Origin: [Clostridium] scindens ATCC 35704
GTDB taxonomy: Bacteria; Bacillota; Clostridia; Lachnospirales; Lachnospiraceae
Assembly (NCBI RefSeq): GCF_004295125.1
Contig: NZ_CP036170.1
Location: forward strand, 437,501-501,500
Direction of reading: 5' to 3'
DNA: 64,000 nucleotides
The translations under genes and the position numbers were made by a program. Positions 1-7,313 of this stretch are shown piece after piece. The first letter of the stretch is position 1. The number at the start of each line of letters is the position of its first letter. A model generated the notes under the pieces. The model searched no databases. It saw only the letters and a list, made by a program, of their open reading frames with translations, and was not told where the DNA came from.

Positions 1-902
1 GAAAATACAAGTTCCGCGCTTCTGCGATCCTTTGCCGCAATCGCTTGGGGGAATATGGCCCTTACTTCGTCCATATATTCTTCCGGCCTGGTCAGGGAAG
101 GACTATAATGGGTCAGCCACATCTCCTTAACGCCTGCCTCTTTCGCAACCTGGGCAGCTTCATAGAAGGTCATATGCTTGTATTCTTTTGCTTTTTTCAG
201 TTTGTCTTTCTCGCCGTACATTCCCTCGCATATGAATAGATCCGATCCGGCCGCATTATTCTTCATGGATTCTGTGGGACGGGTATCCGTACAGTATGTC
301 AGCTTGATGCCTTTGCGGGCAGGGCCCAGCACCATATCCGGCGTATAGACGCTGCCGCCTTCTTCCACCGTCTCTCCCTTTTGCAGTATTCCCCAGTATT
401 TCTGAGGAATGCCTGCCGCATTTGCCCGCTCCACGTCAAACTTCCCGGCCCGGTCAATCTCCATGCTATAGCCGTAACAGGTCACATTGTGGTTCACACG
501 AAATACTTTTAGCCGGTAGCCATTCATCTCGAATGTCTGCTCCGGCTCTGTAATCTCTATATATTTGATAGAAAACGGCAGTTCAGGCGCAATGACCCGT
601 AATGAATTCACTACCCGCTCCAGGCCTTTCGGCCCCACTAAGGTCAACGGCTCTGTCCGGTCGGCATTCCCCATCGTAAGGAGAAGCCCCGGAAGCCCGC
701 TGATATGATCCCCATGGTAATGGGTAAAACAGATGACATCGATCGGCTTGAAGCTCCATCCCTTTTCCTTAATCGCTATCTGCGTTCCTTCCCCGCAGTC
801 AATCAGCACACTGCTGCCATTATACCGCACCATAAGCGCTGTAAGCCAGCGGTATGGAAGCGGCATCATGCCGCCCGTTCCTAACAAACATACATCTAAC
901 AT
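1..902 (-). CDS. rnz: Ribonuclease Z, 3' end cut by window
   Basis: This is the tRNA 3'-end endonuclease of the metallo-beta-lactamase fold (ELAC1/RNase Z), which removes 3' trailers from CCA-less tRNA precursors. I translated it directly from the minus strand: about 300 codons are open from an ATG at 900-902 to the window edge, close to the usual length of about 305, so only the last few residues are missing. The zinc motif THYHGDH lies at residues 60-66, after the early LIDCGEGTQ segment typical of the family. A small zinc-ribbon gene starts just upstream. Identity is firm from the motif plus length; the C-terminus cannot be seen. Confidence 0.9.
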   Translation of the reverse strand, partial: MLDVCLLGTGGMMPLPYRWLTALMVRYNGSSVLIDCGEGTQIAIKEKGWSFKPIDVICFTHYHGDHISGLPGLLLTMGNADRTEPLTLVGPKGLERVVNSLRVIAPELPFSIKYIEITEPEQTFEMNGYRLKVFRVNHNVTCYGYSMEIDRAGKFDVERANAAGIPQKYWGILQKGETVEEGGSVYTPDMVLGPARKGIKLTYCTDTRPTESMKNNAAGSDLFICEGMYGEKDKLKKAKEYKHMTFYEAAQVAKEAGVKEMWLTHYSPSLTRPEEYMDEVRAIFPQAIAAKDRRSAELVF

Positions 903-910
903 ATTTTACC

Positions 911-1144
911 TCAATTTCCTACTTTGATTTGAAAACTTTTTACCAATTCATCATAGCAGTCTTCGCAGAGGTCGAATTGATCTATCTGGTTATCTTTCCT
1001 TGAGAAATATCCCCAGCGCTTGTTTACTTCCAGCACATCCTCCTGGGGAACCCCTCCCTTGACTTCAATCTCCCTGCCGCATTTATTGCATATGATCTTC
1101 TCTATCTTCTTTGTCTCTTCTATCTCGTTTCTATACTGGCGCAT
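911..1144 (-). CDS. Small zinc-ribbon protein of unknown function
   Basis: This is a 77-residue protein with two CxxC knuckles, CNKC near residue 20 and CEDC near residue 60, separated by about 37 residues, so it probably binds one zinc ion. The N-terminus is charged and likely helical. There is no signal peptide or membrane segment. It sits 8 bases upstream of rnz in the same direction, behind a GGAGG-type ribosome binding site, so the two are probably co-transcribed. I do not recognise a named family; similar short proteins occur in clostridia. No function is proposed beyond zinc binding. Confidence 0.7.
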   Translation of the reverse strand: MRQYRNEIEETKKIEKIICNKCGREIEVKGGVPQEDVLEVNKRWGYFSRKDNQIDQFDLCEDCYDELVKSFQIKVGN

Positions 1145-1250
1145 ACAATTCCTCCTGTGAGTATCCTATCACTTCTTCTTTCTTGCTACGCCTTCATTAT
1201 ATCTGAGCCCATCGGTTTTTCCTAGTGGGAACTGCTGTCAGTGCTGCCAG

Positions 1251-1694
1251 TTATCTTCCAAGTCTACGACTCATAAGTATAGCATCTTCTATAGGATTCG
1301 TATAGAAATTTTTGCGAACTCCATCTTCTTTAAAGCCACGGCTAAGATAGAATCTAAGTGCCGCCGCATTGCTTTTTCTTACATCCAGCATCAGTCTTGC
1401 AATGCCCTTGCCGGCTAAGACTCTTTCCATCTCATCAAGCAGAGCACCGGCAACCCCTTGCCTCCGGAACTTTTCATCCACGGCTATCCGGGCAATCTCG
1501 CTTTCATCTGCCGCAAAATAAACGATCACATATCCTGCCATCTGCCCGTCCAGCCACGCGCCTAATATCTGTGCCTGTTTCTGGTTCCAGGTATCCCTAA
1601 GAGCCGTCAGGCTCCAGGGGTCTGGAAATATCTCCTGTTCAAGCCTGGCAATCTCCTCGATCTCCTGTTCCTTCGCTATCCGAATCTCCAGCAT
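1251..1694 (-). CDS. rimI: Ribosomal protein S18-alanine N-acetyltransferase
   Basis: This is a GNAT-fold acetyltransferase of 147 residues that N-acetylates ribosomal protein S18. The acetyl-CoA binding motif reads RRQGVAGALLDEM, and the C-terminal half carries the family's NxxAxxFYLSRGF segment. I chose the ATG at 1694, one base after the stop of the upstream gene, over an upstream in-frame start at 1718 that would overlap it; this gives the usual MLEIR start. It is the last gene of tsaE-tsaB-aldolase-rimI, an order (tsaE, tsaB, rimI) common in Firmicutes and supporting RimI over other GNAT enzymes. Confidence 0.87.
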   Translation of the reverse strand: MLEIRIAKEQEIEEIARLEQEIFPDPWSLTALRDTWNQKQAQILGAWLDGQMAGYVIVYFAADESEIARIAVDEKFRRQGVAGALLDEMERVLAGKGIARLMLDVRKSNAAALRFYLSRGFKEDGVRKNFYTNPIEDAILMSRRLGR

Positions 1695-1695
1695 C

Positions 1696-2730
1696 CTATA
1701 AAGCCTCGATATCCGCAATCAGCGCATCTACTGCTTCTTTCTTTGTCGCCCAGCTGGTACAGAAGCGAACCGCGCTGTGGGAATCATCCACAACCTCCCA
1801 GAATCCGTAAGAATATTTTTCCTTCAGTTTCCCAAGATGCTCATTCGGAAGGATCGGAAACTGCTGGTTGGTATAGGAATCATAGCGCAGGCCATACCCC
1901 TTCTCCAAAAATGCCGCCTTAAGTCGCATCGCCAATTCATCCGCGCCTTTTGCAATATCAAAATAAAGATTATCTGTGAACAGCACGTCGAACTGGATAC
2001 CCAGAAGCCTGCCCTTGGCAAGCATCCCTCCATGCTGCTTGATCAGATAGCGGAAATCCTTCTTAAGCGCCGGATTCGTGATCACGACTGCCTCGCCGAA
2101 CAGGGCGCCCACTTTCGTTCCTCCGATATAGAATACATCCGTAAGTTCCGCGATATCCGTAAGTCCCAGGGAACTCTTTTCTGCCATCAGCCCATAGCCC
2201 AGCCTGGCCCCATCCAGGAATAATGGAAGTCCTAATTCCCTACAGGTTCTTGACAGTGCCTGCAATTCTTCCTTCGCATACAGCGTTCCATTCTCCGTAG
2301 GATGGGATATGTACACCATTCCCGGCTGTACGATATGTTCATGGTCCGCATCATTCCAATGCGCCTCGTATGCTTCCCTGACCTGAGCCGCCGTAATCTT
2401 TCCATCCTCGCTTGGCAATGCAAGCACCTTGTGTCCCGTGGCCTCGATCGCCCCGGTCTCATGGACGTTGATATGGCCGGATACTGCCGCAAGCGCTCCC
2501 TGATATGGACGCAGGATTGCGCTGATCACGGTAAAGTTCGTCTGCGTTCCGCCTACCAGGAAGTGTACGTCAGCCTCCGGCGCATTGCACAGTCGCCGAA
2601 TCTTCTTCCTGGCGCTCTCGCAGTATGGATCGTTGCCATACCCTGCCGTCTGTTCATAATTTGTCTCTTTCATCTTCTTTAATATAGAAGGATGTGCCCC
2701 TTCCTGATAATCACATTGAAATCTAAGCAT
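1696..2730 (-). CDS. Low-specificity L-threonine aldolase (PLP enzyme)
   Basis: This is a beta-eliminating lyase/threonine aldolase of fold type I, 344 residues, expected to cleave L-threonine or L-allo-threonine to glycine and acetaldehyde. The probable PLP lysine is K206 in GGTKVGALFGEA, and the cofactor-ring aspartate is D173 in FLDGARLGYG. The substrate/PLP-phosphate loop GGTQTN is at 60-65. Its start overlaps the tsaB stop by 8 bases and rimI starts one base after its stop, so it is translationally embedded in the t6A operon. Threonine is also the substrate used to build t6A, which makes the position intriguing, but a functional link is only inferred. Confidence 0.85.
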   Translation of the reverse strand: MLRFQCDYQEGAHPSILKKMKETNYEQTAGYGNDPYCESARKKIRRLCNAPEADVHFLVGGTQTNFTVISAILRPYQGALAAVSGHINVHETGAIEATGHKVLALPSEDGKITAAQVREAYEAHWNDADHEHIVQPGMVYISHPTENGTLYAKEELQALSRTCRELGLPLFLDGARLGYGLMAEKSSLGLTDIAELTDVFYIGGTKVGALFGEAVVITNPALKKDFRYLIKQHGGMLAKGRLLGIQFDVLFTDNLYFDIAKGADELAMRLKAAFLEKGYGLRYDSYTNQQFPILPNEHLGKLKEKYSYGFWEVVDDSHSAVRFCTSWATKKEAVDALIADIEAL

Positions 2731-3448
2731 GACATAACCTCTCTTTCCGCTCTCGTTCTGCCTGGGATACCCGCAGATAATCCGGCTGATGCTCTGCGGC
2801 TGTCTCCATCTTCCCTTCTCTATAATATCTTATGGCAAGCGCCCCTACCGCTGCTGCCCGCTGGCGGTTCAGATGGGCAGGCGCAAAAGCGATCTCCCGG
2901 CCTGCCATGATCCGCTCCATCAGCGCCTCCTTGAAGACCGGTACTCCGTCTCCCAGGAATACGACCTTCCTGTCATAGGAATGAAGCCGTTGCCCCAATT
3001 CCTCTATGCCAACTGCCATCTGATCCTCCAGCACGATCAGCCTGTCATTATCAAATTCGTAGATTCCCGTGTAGACTTGTCCTCGTCTGGCATCCATGAT
3101 CGGGCAGACGATATGATCGGTGCCGCACAAATTATAAGCCAGCCCCTCCAGGGTAGGAATATGAATCAGCGGCTTATCAAGCGCAAGCCCAAGCCCTTTG
3201 GCAGTGGCCGAGCCTATTCGAAGCCCGGTAAAAGATCCGGGGCCTGCCGCCACGGCAATGGCATCTATGCTATCCAGATCCAGTTCCGTCATCCTTGCCA
3301 CTTCATCCAGCATGGGAAGAAGCGTCTGCGAATGCGTCTTTTTATAATTTACCGTATATTCGGCGATCGTCTGTGCCTCCAGCCCACTGCCGTCTACCAC
3401 TGCCACGCTTGCTACCAGGCCGGAACTGTCTAACGCTAATATTCGCAT
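2723..3448 (-). CDS. tsaB: t6A biosynthesis protein TsaB
   Basis: TsaB (YeaZ) is an ASKHA-fold partner of TsaD and TsaE in forming N6-threonylcarbamoyl-adenosine at position 37 of ANN-decoding tRNAs. The 241-residue protein starts MRILALDSSG, the family's hallmark N-terminus, and carries GPGSFTGLRIG near residue 70, another strongly conserved segment. The length is normal. It overlaps tsaE upstream by 13 bases and the aldolase gene downstream by 8, so the block is a single tightly coupled operon. TsaD and TsaC are not in this window. Confidence 0.95.
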   Translation of the reverse strand: MRILALDSSGLVASVAVVDGSGLEAQTIAEYTVNYKKTHSQTLLPMLDEVARMTELDLDSIDAIAVAAGPGSFTGLRIGSATAKGLGLALDKPLIHIPTLEGLAYNLCGTDHIVCPIMDARRGQVYTGIYEFDNDRLIVLEDQMAVGIEELGQRLHSYDRKVVFLGDGVPVFKEALMERIMAGREIAFAPAHLNRQRAAAVGALAIRYYREGKMETAAEHQPDYLRVSQAERERKERLCHA

Positions 3449-3861
3449 ATGCTTATCCTCCGATAATCAAATCCTTTTTCCAAATCCTTCTCTATCTTTA
3501 CCTCCGTATAATGCTGCGGAAGTATCTCTTCAATCAGGTTGGCCCATTCGATAAGGCTTACGCCCTCGCCATAGACATAGTCTTCGAAGCCAACTTCATC
3601 CATCTCTTCTACATCGCCGATCCGGTAGACATCAAAATGATAGAAGGGCAGACGCCCTTCCTCATATACCTGCACAATGGTAAATGTGGGGCTGCTTACC
3701 GGTTCCTCGATGCCAAGTCCCGCTGCCAGCCCTTTCGTAAATACGGTTTTGCCCACTCCCAGATCGCCCACCAGCGTGTAGACTTGGCCAGCCCGGGCCT
3801 CTTGCCCCAGCCGGCAGCCTAGTTCATACGTCTCTTTCTCGCAATTGGATTCTATCACCAT
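3436..3861 (-). CDS. tsaE: t6A biosynthesis ATPase TsaE
   Basis: TsaE (YjeE) is the small P-loop ATPase of the TsaBDE complex for tRNA t6A37. The 141-residue protein has Walker A GDLGVGKT at 32-39, followed by SSPTFTIVQVY and the FDVYRI and EWAN segments characteristic of the family. Length matches. The 3' end overlaps tsaB by 13 bases. The gene upstream (a YcxB-like membrane protein) ends only 15 bases before its start, so that gene may share the transcript. Confidence 0.95.
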   Translation of the reverse strand: MVIESNCEKETYELGCRLGQEARAGQVYTLVGDLGVGKTVFTKGLAAGLGIEEPVSSPTFTIVQVYEEGRLPFYHFDVYRIGDVEEMDEVGFEDYVYGEGVSLIEWANLIEEILPQHYTEVKIEKDLEKGFDYRRISICEY

Positions 3862-3876
3862 TCTTTAAAACCCTTC

Positions 3877-4392
3877 CTATTTCTTTCCATCCAGCCGGCG
3901 GATTCTCACCGCAGGCGCTGGCATGTTTGCATAGATCAGATCCACCACTGCTGTGTACTGATCCCCCATCTGGTCAATGGGAAGCACAATGGCCTGCTTT
4001 TCCGCCGTATACAATATGATAATCCTTTTCCTGGCAACCGCCCTCTTGAACTTACTCCAGGAAGCCTTGCCACTGTCATCGGCAGTTGTTGTCGTAATGC
4101 CTCCGTCGTCAAATTCATAGGTCACAAGCGCACCCAGCTTCTTGGAATTCTGCATCTGCTTTGCCACTTTTCTTCTGATAAAATACGGGAAGATGCCCAG
4201 TATCAGGAATGCAAATGCAAGGAACATAAGCACTAGCAAAAAATCCCCTTTCATGATAAAACTTACCGCAAGCCCCATATTCAGGACTCCCAGTATCAGA
4301 GCTACCATTCCCGGCCCGCTTGTGTAAATATTATATACCATAAAATCCGCCATTGAATCTACGTCCAGCTTTACTTCTACTTTAACCGGCAT
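3877..4392 (-). CDS. YcxB-like membrane protein
   Basis: This is a 171-residue protein with two close hydrophobic segments at about residues 28-47 and 49-72, followed by a basic stretch (RRKVAKQ) and a soluble C-terminal domain rich in beta strands. The layout fits the YcxB-like family of Firmicutes: a short N-terminal part, a two-helix hairpin, then a PH-like domain in which WSKFKRAVARKRIIILY matches the usual pattern. Function is not known for the family. It precedes tsaE by 15 bases and is probably the first gene of that transcript; a TATAAT-like box is read on the minus strand at 4454-4459. Confidence 0.6.
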   Translation of the reverse strand: MPVKVEVKLDVDSMADFMVYNIYTSGPGMVALILGVLNMGLAVSFIMKGDFLLVLMFLAFAFLILGIFPYFIRRKVAKQMQNSKKLGALVTYEFDDGGITTTTADDSGKASWSKFKRAVARKRIIILYTAEKQAIVLPIDQMGDQYTAVVDLIYANMPAPAVRIRRLDGKK

Positions 4393-4538
4393 ATTCCTTC
4401 CTCCTGTCTCTTTTGCTCATTTACGCTCCCTCTTGATAGATAAACTATTTTTAATTATAGCATATCTTTTTTTCTTCTGCCACTGATGATATACTAATTT
4501 TGTATTCAATGACAACATCGTTTGAGGAGGACAGATTC

Positions 4539-4907
4539 ATGAAATTCACATTTTACCACAACAATATTAACGTATTAGATTTGGAAAAGTCGGTAGCGTT
4601 TTACCAGAAGGCTCTTGGCCTTGCTATCACCAGAGAAAAGGAGGCCGACGACGAAAGTTTCAAGCTGGTATTCCTGGGGGATGAAGACACTCCCCATCTG
4701 CTGGAACTTACCTGGCTCAGAGATATGGACAGGCCTTATAACCTGGGCGACAACGAATTCCATCTTGCCATGCGGACAGATGACATGGAAGCGGCACATG
4801 CACTTCATGAAGAGATGGGCTGCATCTGCTTTGAGAATCCTGACATGGGAATCTATTTCATCAACGACCCGGACGGTTACTGGATCGAGATCTGCCCGGC
4901 CAGATAA
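4539..4907 (+). CDS. VOC family (glyoxalase-like) protein
   Basis: This is a single vicinal-oxygen-chelate domain protein of 122 residues related to lactoylglutathione lyase. It shows the paired beta-alpha-beta-beta-beta pattern: FYHNNINVLDLEKSVAFYQ at the start and NDPDGYWIEI at the end. H7 and the final glutamate are plausible metal ligands. I start it at the ATG at 4539 because GAGGAGG lies 8 bases before it; an upstream in-frame ATG at 4509 and the 4500 start have no such site. It stands alone on the plus strand and ends at a strong terminator. The substrate is unknown; a glyoxalase or resistance role is possible. Confidence 0.82.
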   Translation: MKFTFYHNNINVLDLEKSVAFYQKALGLAITREKEADDESFKLVFLGDEDTPHLLELTWLRDMDRPYNLGDNEFHLAMRTDDMEAAHALHEEMGCICFENPDMGIYFINDPDGYWIEICPAR

Positions 4908-4912
4908 TGAAA

Positions 4913-4956
4913 GCCGCCCGGATCAGCAAAACGCTGTTCCGGGCGGCACTGTTTTT
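4913..4956 (+). terminator. Rho-independent terminator of the VOC gene
   Basis: A perfect 10-bp stem (GCCGCCCGGA with TCCGGGCGGC) and a 15-base loop begins 5 bases after the VOC stop and is followed by a run of T. On the minus strand the T tract is poor, so it probably acts mainly on the plus-strand transcript. Confidence 0.85.
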
Positions 4957-4980
4957 AAAGCTTGTATGATTCCAAGCGGA

Positions 4981-5610
4981 TTAATGTCCCATCTTGAAGA
5001 TCGGACTGATCTTCTTATAGATCAAAAATACGATCATGGATACCAGCACTCCTTTAAGCAGATTAAATGGCGCCACAGCAAACACCACGAAAGTGGACAG
5101 TCCCGTAATCTTGCCATTGATCGCGCTTCCCATTCCTACCAGCGCGTCAATGGGCATGCCAAACGCTTTTGCGTAGGTGGGCAGAAGGACGAACGCATTC
5201 AAGAAGCAGCCTACTACCGTCATAAATACGGTTCCTGCCGCCATACCGACAATCGCCCCATTCCTGGTCTTTTTCTTTTTATAGATAAGTCCGGCCGGAA
5301 TGATAAATGCGCACCCAATCAGGAAGTTGGCCACATCCCCGACGCCTGCGGTTGTCGTTCCGCTGATCGCCACGTGCAGTATGATCTTGATCAATTCTAT
5401 GACTGCGCCGGCGAATGGTCCCATTGCAAAGCATCCTACCAGAACCGGTACCTCGCTGAAGTCAATCTTGTAAAATGCCGGCGCGAAGGGAAGGGGCACC
5501 TCGAACTGCATCAGCACGACGGAAATCGCCGCCAGCATTCCAATCTGAACCATCATCCTGACCTTTGTTCTTGATTTTGCATTTGCGTTTGTAATTACAT
5601 CTGTACTCAT
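4981..5610 (-). CDS. ribU: Riboflavin ECF transporter substrate-binding subunit
   Basis: RibU is the membrane S component that binds riboflavin and works with the shared ECF energizing module. The 209-residue protein has about six hydrophobic segments, and its early stretch FEVPLPFAPAFYKIDFSEVP matches the conserved riboflavin-binding region of the family. I use the ATG at 5610, which has an AGGAG site; a longer in-frame reading to 5751 would run through the upstream terminator hairpin. The FMN riboswitch upstream confirms the substrate assignment: transport should be shut off when FMN is plentiful. No ECF ATPase genes are present here. Confidence 0.93.
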   Translation of the reverse strand: MSTDVITNANAKSRTKVRMMVQIGMLAAISVVLMQFEVPLPFAPAFYKIDFSEVPVLVGCFAMGPFAGAVIELIKIILHVAISGTTTAGVGDVANFLIGCAFIIPAGLIYKKKKTRNGAIVGMAAGTVFMTVVGCFLNAFVLLPTYAKAFGMPIDALVGMGSAINGKITGLSTFVVFAVAPFNLLKGVLVSMIVFLIYKKISPIFKMGH

Positions 5611-5710
5611 TTTCTTTCTCTCCTTTTTAATGAAAATTGAAACTGTCAAAGAAAGAATATCTTCTTGGAACCATGTAACTGCCGCCAGTCCATGATGCAT
5701 CGTATTGCAT

Positions 5711-5737
5711 AAAAACCCCGATGCCTTGGCATCGGGG
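5711..5737 (-). terminator. Riboswitch-controlled terminator before ribU
   Basis: Read on the minus strand, CCCCGATGCC pairs with GGCATCGGGG and is followed by five T. It lies between the FMN aptamer and ribU, so ligand-bound aptamer presumably favours this terminator. It is the usual expression platform for FMN riboswitches. Confidence 0.88.
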
Positions 5738-5767
5738 TCTGATTGCACCATAACTTGTCATTACATA

Positions 5768-5889
5768 ATTCTTCTCTCATCCAGACTTTACTGTCGGTTC
5801 CGGAATTGCACCAGATCAGCCAGCGCGGATAAACGCGCCGGGTCGCGGACTATACCGCCGGTTGGGATTTGCACCCGACCCCGAAGAAT
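5768..5889 (-). promoter_or_regulatory. FMN riboswitch (RFN element)
   Basis: The minus strand carries the RFN consensus: a closing stem ATTCTTC/GAAGAAT at 5883-5889 and 5768-5774, then CGGGGTCGGGTG, CCCAACCGGCGGT, and the 3' signature GGATGAGAGAAG. The region between holds the expected variable helices. It precedes a terminator and ribU, so FMN binding should end transcription early. The match is read directly from sequence; no covariance model was run. Confidence 0.95.
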
Positions 5890-5907
5890 CTCTTTCAGTT
5901 CTCTCCT

Positions 5908-5936
5908 ATTATAACTCCTTCGTCCGCAATATGCAA
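5908..5936 (-). promoter_or_regulatory. Probable promoter of the FMN riboswitch/ribU transcript
   Basis: On the minus strand TTGCAT (5931-5936) is followed after 17 bases by a perfect TATAAT (5908-5913). Transcription would start a few bases before the riboswitch closing stem, which fits well. The -35 box matches the consensus only in part. Confidence 0.6.
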
Positions 5937-5941
5937 TAACT

Positions 5942-6085
5942 TTATAGCGGCAGTATCCGTCCAGTTCCCTGTTCCAGCGCTCTCGCGATGACTTCTCCGG
6001 TCTCGCAGGTGTTTTTCAGATAATCGTAGTCCTTGCTTACGCCGGTAATACGGCTCACTTCTTCGACGGTATACTTTCGTTCCAT
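5942..6085 (-). CDS. Small ORF of 47 codons, function unknown
   Basis: This short open frame begins at an ATG at 6085, behind a GGAAAGGG sequence about 8 bases upstream, and lies 44 bases after the symporter stop. The 47-residue product starts MERKYTVEEVSRITGV and looks soluble, with a helix-turn-helix-like start. It could be a genuine small protein, a worn-down gene remnant, or a chance frame. The segment YTVEEVSRITGV recalls parts of larger oxidoreductases, but the match is too short to use. The ribosome binding site is the main support. Confidence 0.4.
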   Translation of the reverse strand: MERKYTVEEVSRITGVSKDYDYLKNTCETGEVIARALEQGTGRILPL

Positions 6086-6129
6086 ATCCCTACCCTTTCC
6101 TGCTGAAAAAGGATTATCATTGTATCGCT

Positions 6130-7290
6130 CTAATGTTTTCTGGCGTAGCCTGTCAGTATCAAAGTAAGCGCTCCGTCTCCGGTAACATTGCATGCCGTTC
6201 CAAAACTATCCTGGAGCGCGAATACCGTCAGCATCAGGGCTGTGCCAGACTCATCAAATCCAAGGATGCCGATAATCAGGCCAAGGGATGCCATAACGGT
6301 TCCTCCCGGAACTCCCGGCGCGCCAATCGCGAATACTCCAAGCAGCAGGCAGAACAGCACCATAGTCCCCAAGGAAGGAATGGTTCCATACAGAACCTGC
6401 GATACCGTCATGACAAAAAATACTTCTGTCAGGACAGAGCCGCACAGGTGGATATTGGCAAACAGCGGAATCCCAAAGTCGACCATATCCTCTTTCAGCG
6501 GCGGCTGGGACTTCTTGGCGCATCTTAATGCCACAGCCAGGGTTGCCGCAGAAGACATGGTGCCTACCGCGGTAATATAGGCCGGTCCGTAATTCTTAAG
6601 AACTTTCCAGGGATTTTCTTTTGCATATAGGCCCGCTACCCCGTAGAGAATTGCAAGCCAGATATAATGGCCCGCCATCACGATCAGCACCACCTGGATA
6701 AAAACAGGAAGCTGCTTTGTTATCGTGCCTTCATAGGCAAGGCCGCAGAAAGTAAATCCGATAAACACTGGAAGAATCGGTATTACGATCTTCGTCACAA
6801 TGTCCAGCACGATTTTCTGGAATTCATCCAGGACCAGGGTTATCGTCTCCGCCTTGGTCCACGCCGCGCCAAGTCCCAACATGACCGACAGGACCAGCGC
6901 GCTCATGACTGGCATGATCTGCGGAATATCCAGCTGGAATATTACCTCCGGAAGTTCCCTCAATCCATCTATTTCAGATACGATTGACAGATGGGGAATT
7001 ATCCCGTATCCTGCCGCCATGGATCCCAGAGCCGCCAGGACCGAAGAAGCATATGCGATCACGATAGCCACGCCAAGCATGCGGGAAGCATTGTTCCCCA
7101 GCTTGGTAATGGACGGCGCGATGAAGCCGATAATAATCAGCGGTACGCAGAAGGTGATCAGTTCTCCAAGGATGTATTTAACAGTTACCACGACATTCAT
7201 AAATGCTTCGTTCGCCGCAAGCCCTGCCGCGATGCCTATTATAACGCCCAGTATCAGCCTGGCCGGCAGGCTTTTCATGATTCTTTTCAT
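6130..7290 (-). CDS. Dicarboxylate/amino acid:cation symporter
   Basis: This is a DAACS-family (GltP/SstT-like) secondary transporter of 386 residues in the cytoplasmic membrane. It shows the serine-rich hairpin-1 motif GTMSSAATLAVAL, hairpin 2 GAPGVPGGTVMA, and the substrate/cation helix ACNVTGDGALTL with the conserved asparagine and aspartate. It lies 23 bases downstream of a cysteine desulfidase gene, and the AGGAGAG site overlaps that gap, so the two are co-transcribed. By context it may import cysteine, serine or a related amino acid; the family alone does not fix the substrate. Confidence 0.88.
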   Translation of the reverse strand: MKRIMKSLPARLILGVIIGIAAGLAANEAFMNVVVTVKYILGELITFCVPLIIIGFIAPSITKLGNNASRMLGVAIVIAYASSVLAALGSMAAGYGIIPHLSIVSEIDGLRELPEVIFQLDIPQIMPVMSALVLSVMLGLGAAWTKAETITLVLDEFQKIVLDIVTKIVIPILPVFIGFTFCGLAYEGTITKQLPVFIQVVLIVMAGHYIWLAILYGVAGLYAKENPWKVLKNYGPAYITAVGTMSSAATLAVALRCAKKSQPPLKEDMVDFGIPLFANIHLCGSVLTEVFFVMTVSQVLYGTIPSLGTMVLFCLLLGVFAIGAPGVPGGTVMASLGLIIGILGFDESGTALMLTVFALQDSFGTACNVTGDGALTLILTGYARKH

Positions 7291-7313
7291 TGATGTCTCT
7301 CCTATCAGTCTGT

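Noticed and set aside
4500-4538. Longer N-terminus for the VOC protein
   Set aside because: The extra codons include the ribosome binding site itself (GAGGAGG), and the family starts at the inner methionine.
5611-5751. N-terminal extension of RibU
   Set aside because: It would encode the riboswitch terminator hairpin and has no ribosome binding site; the ATG at 5610 does.
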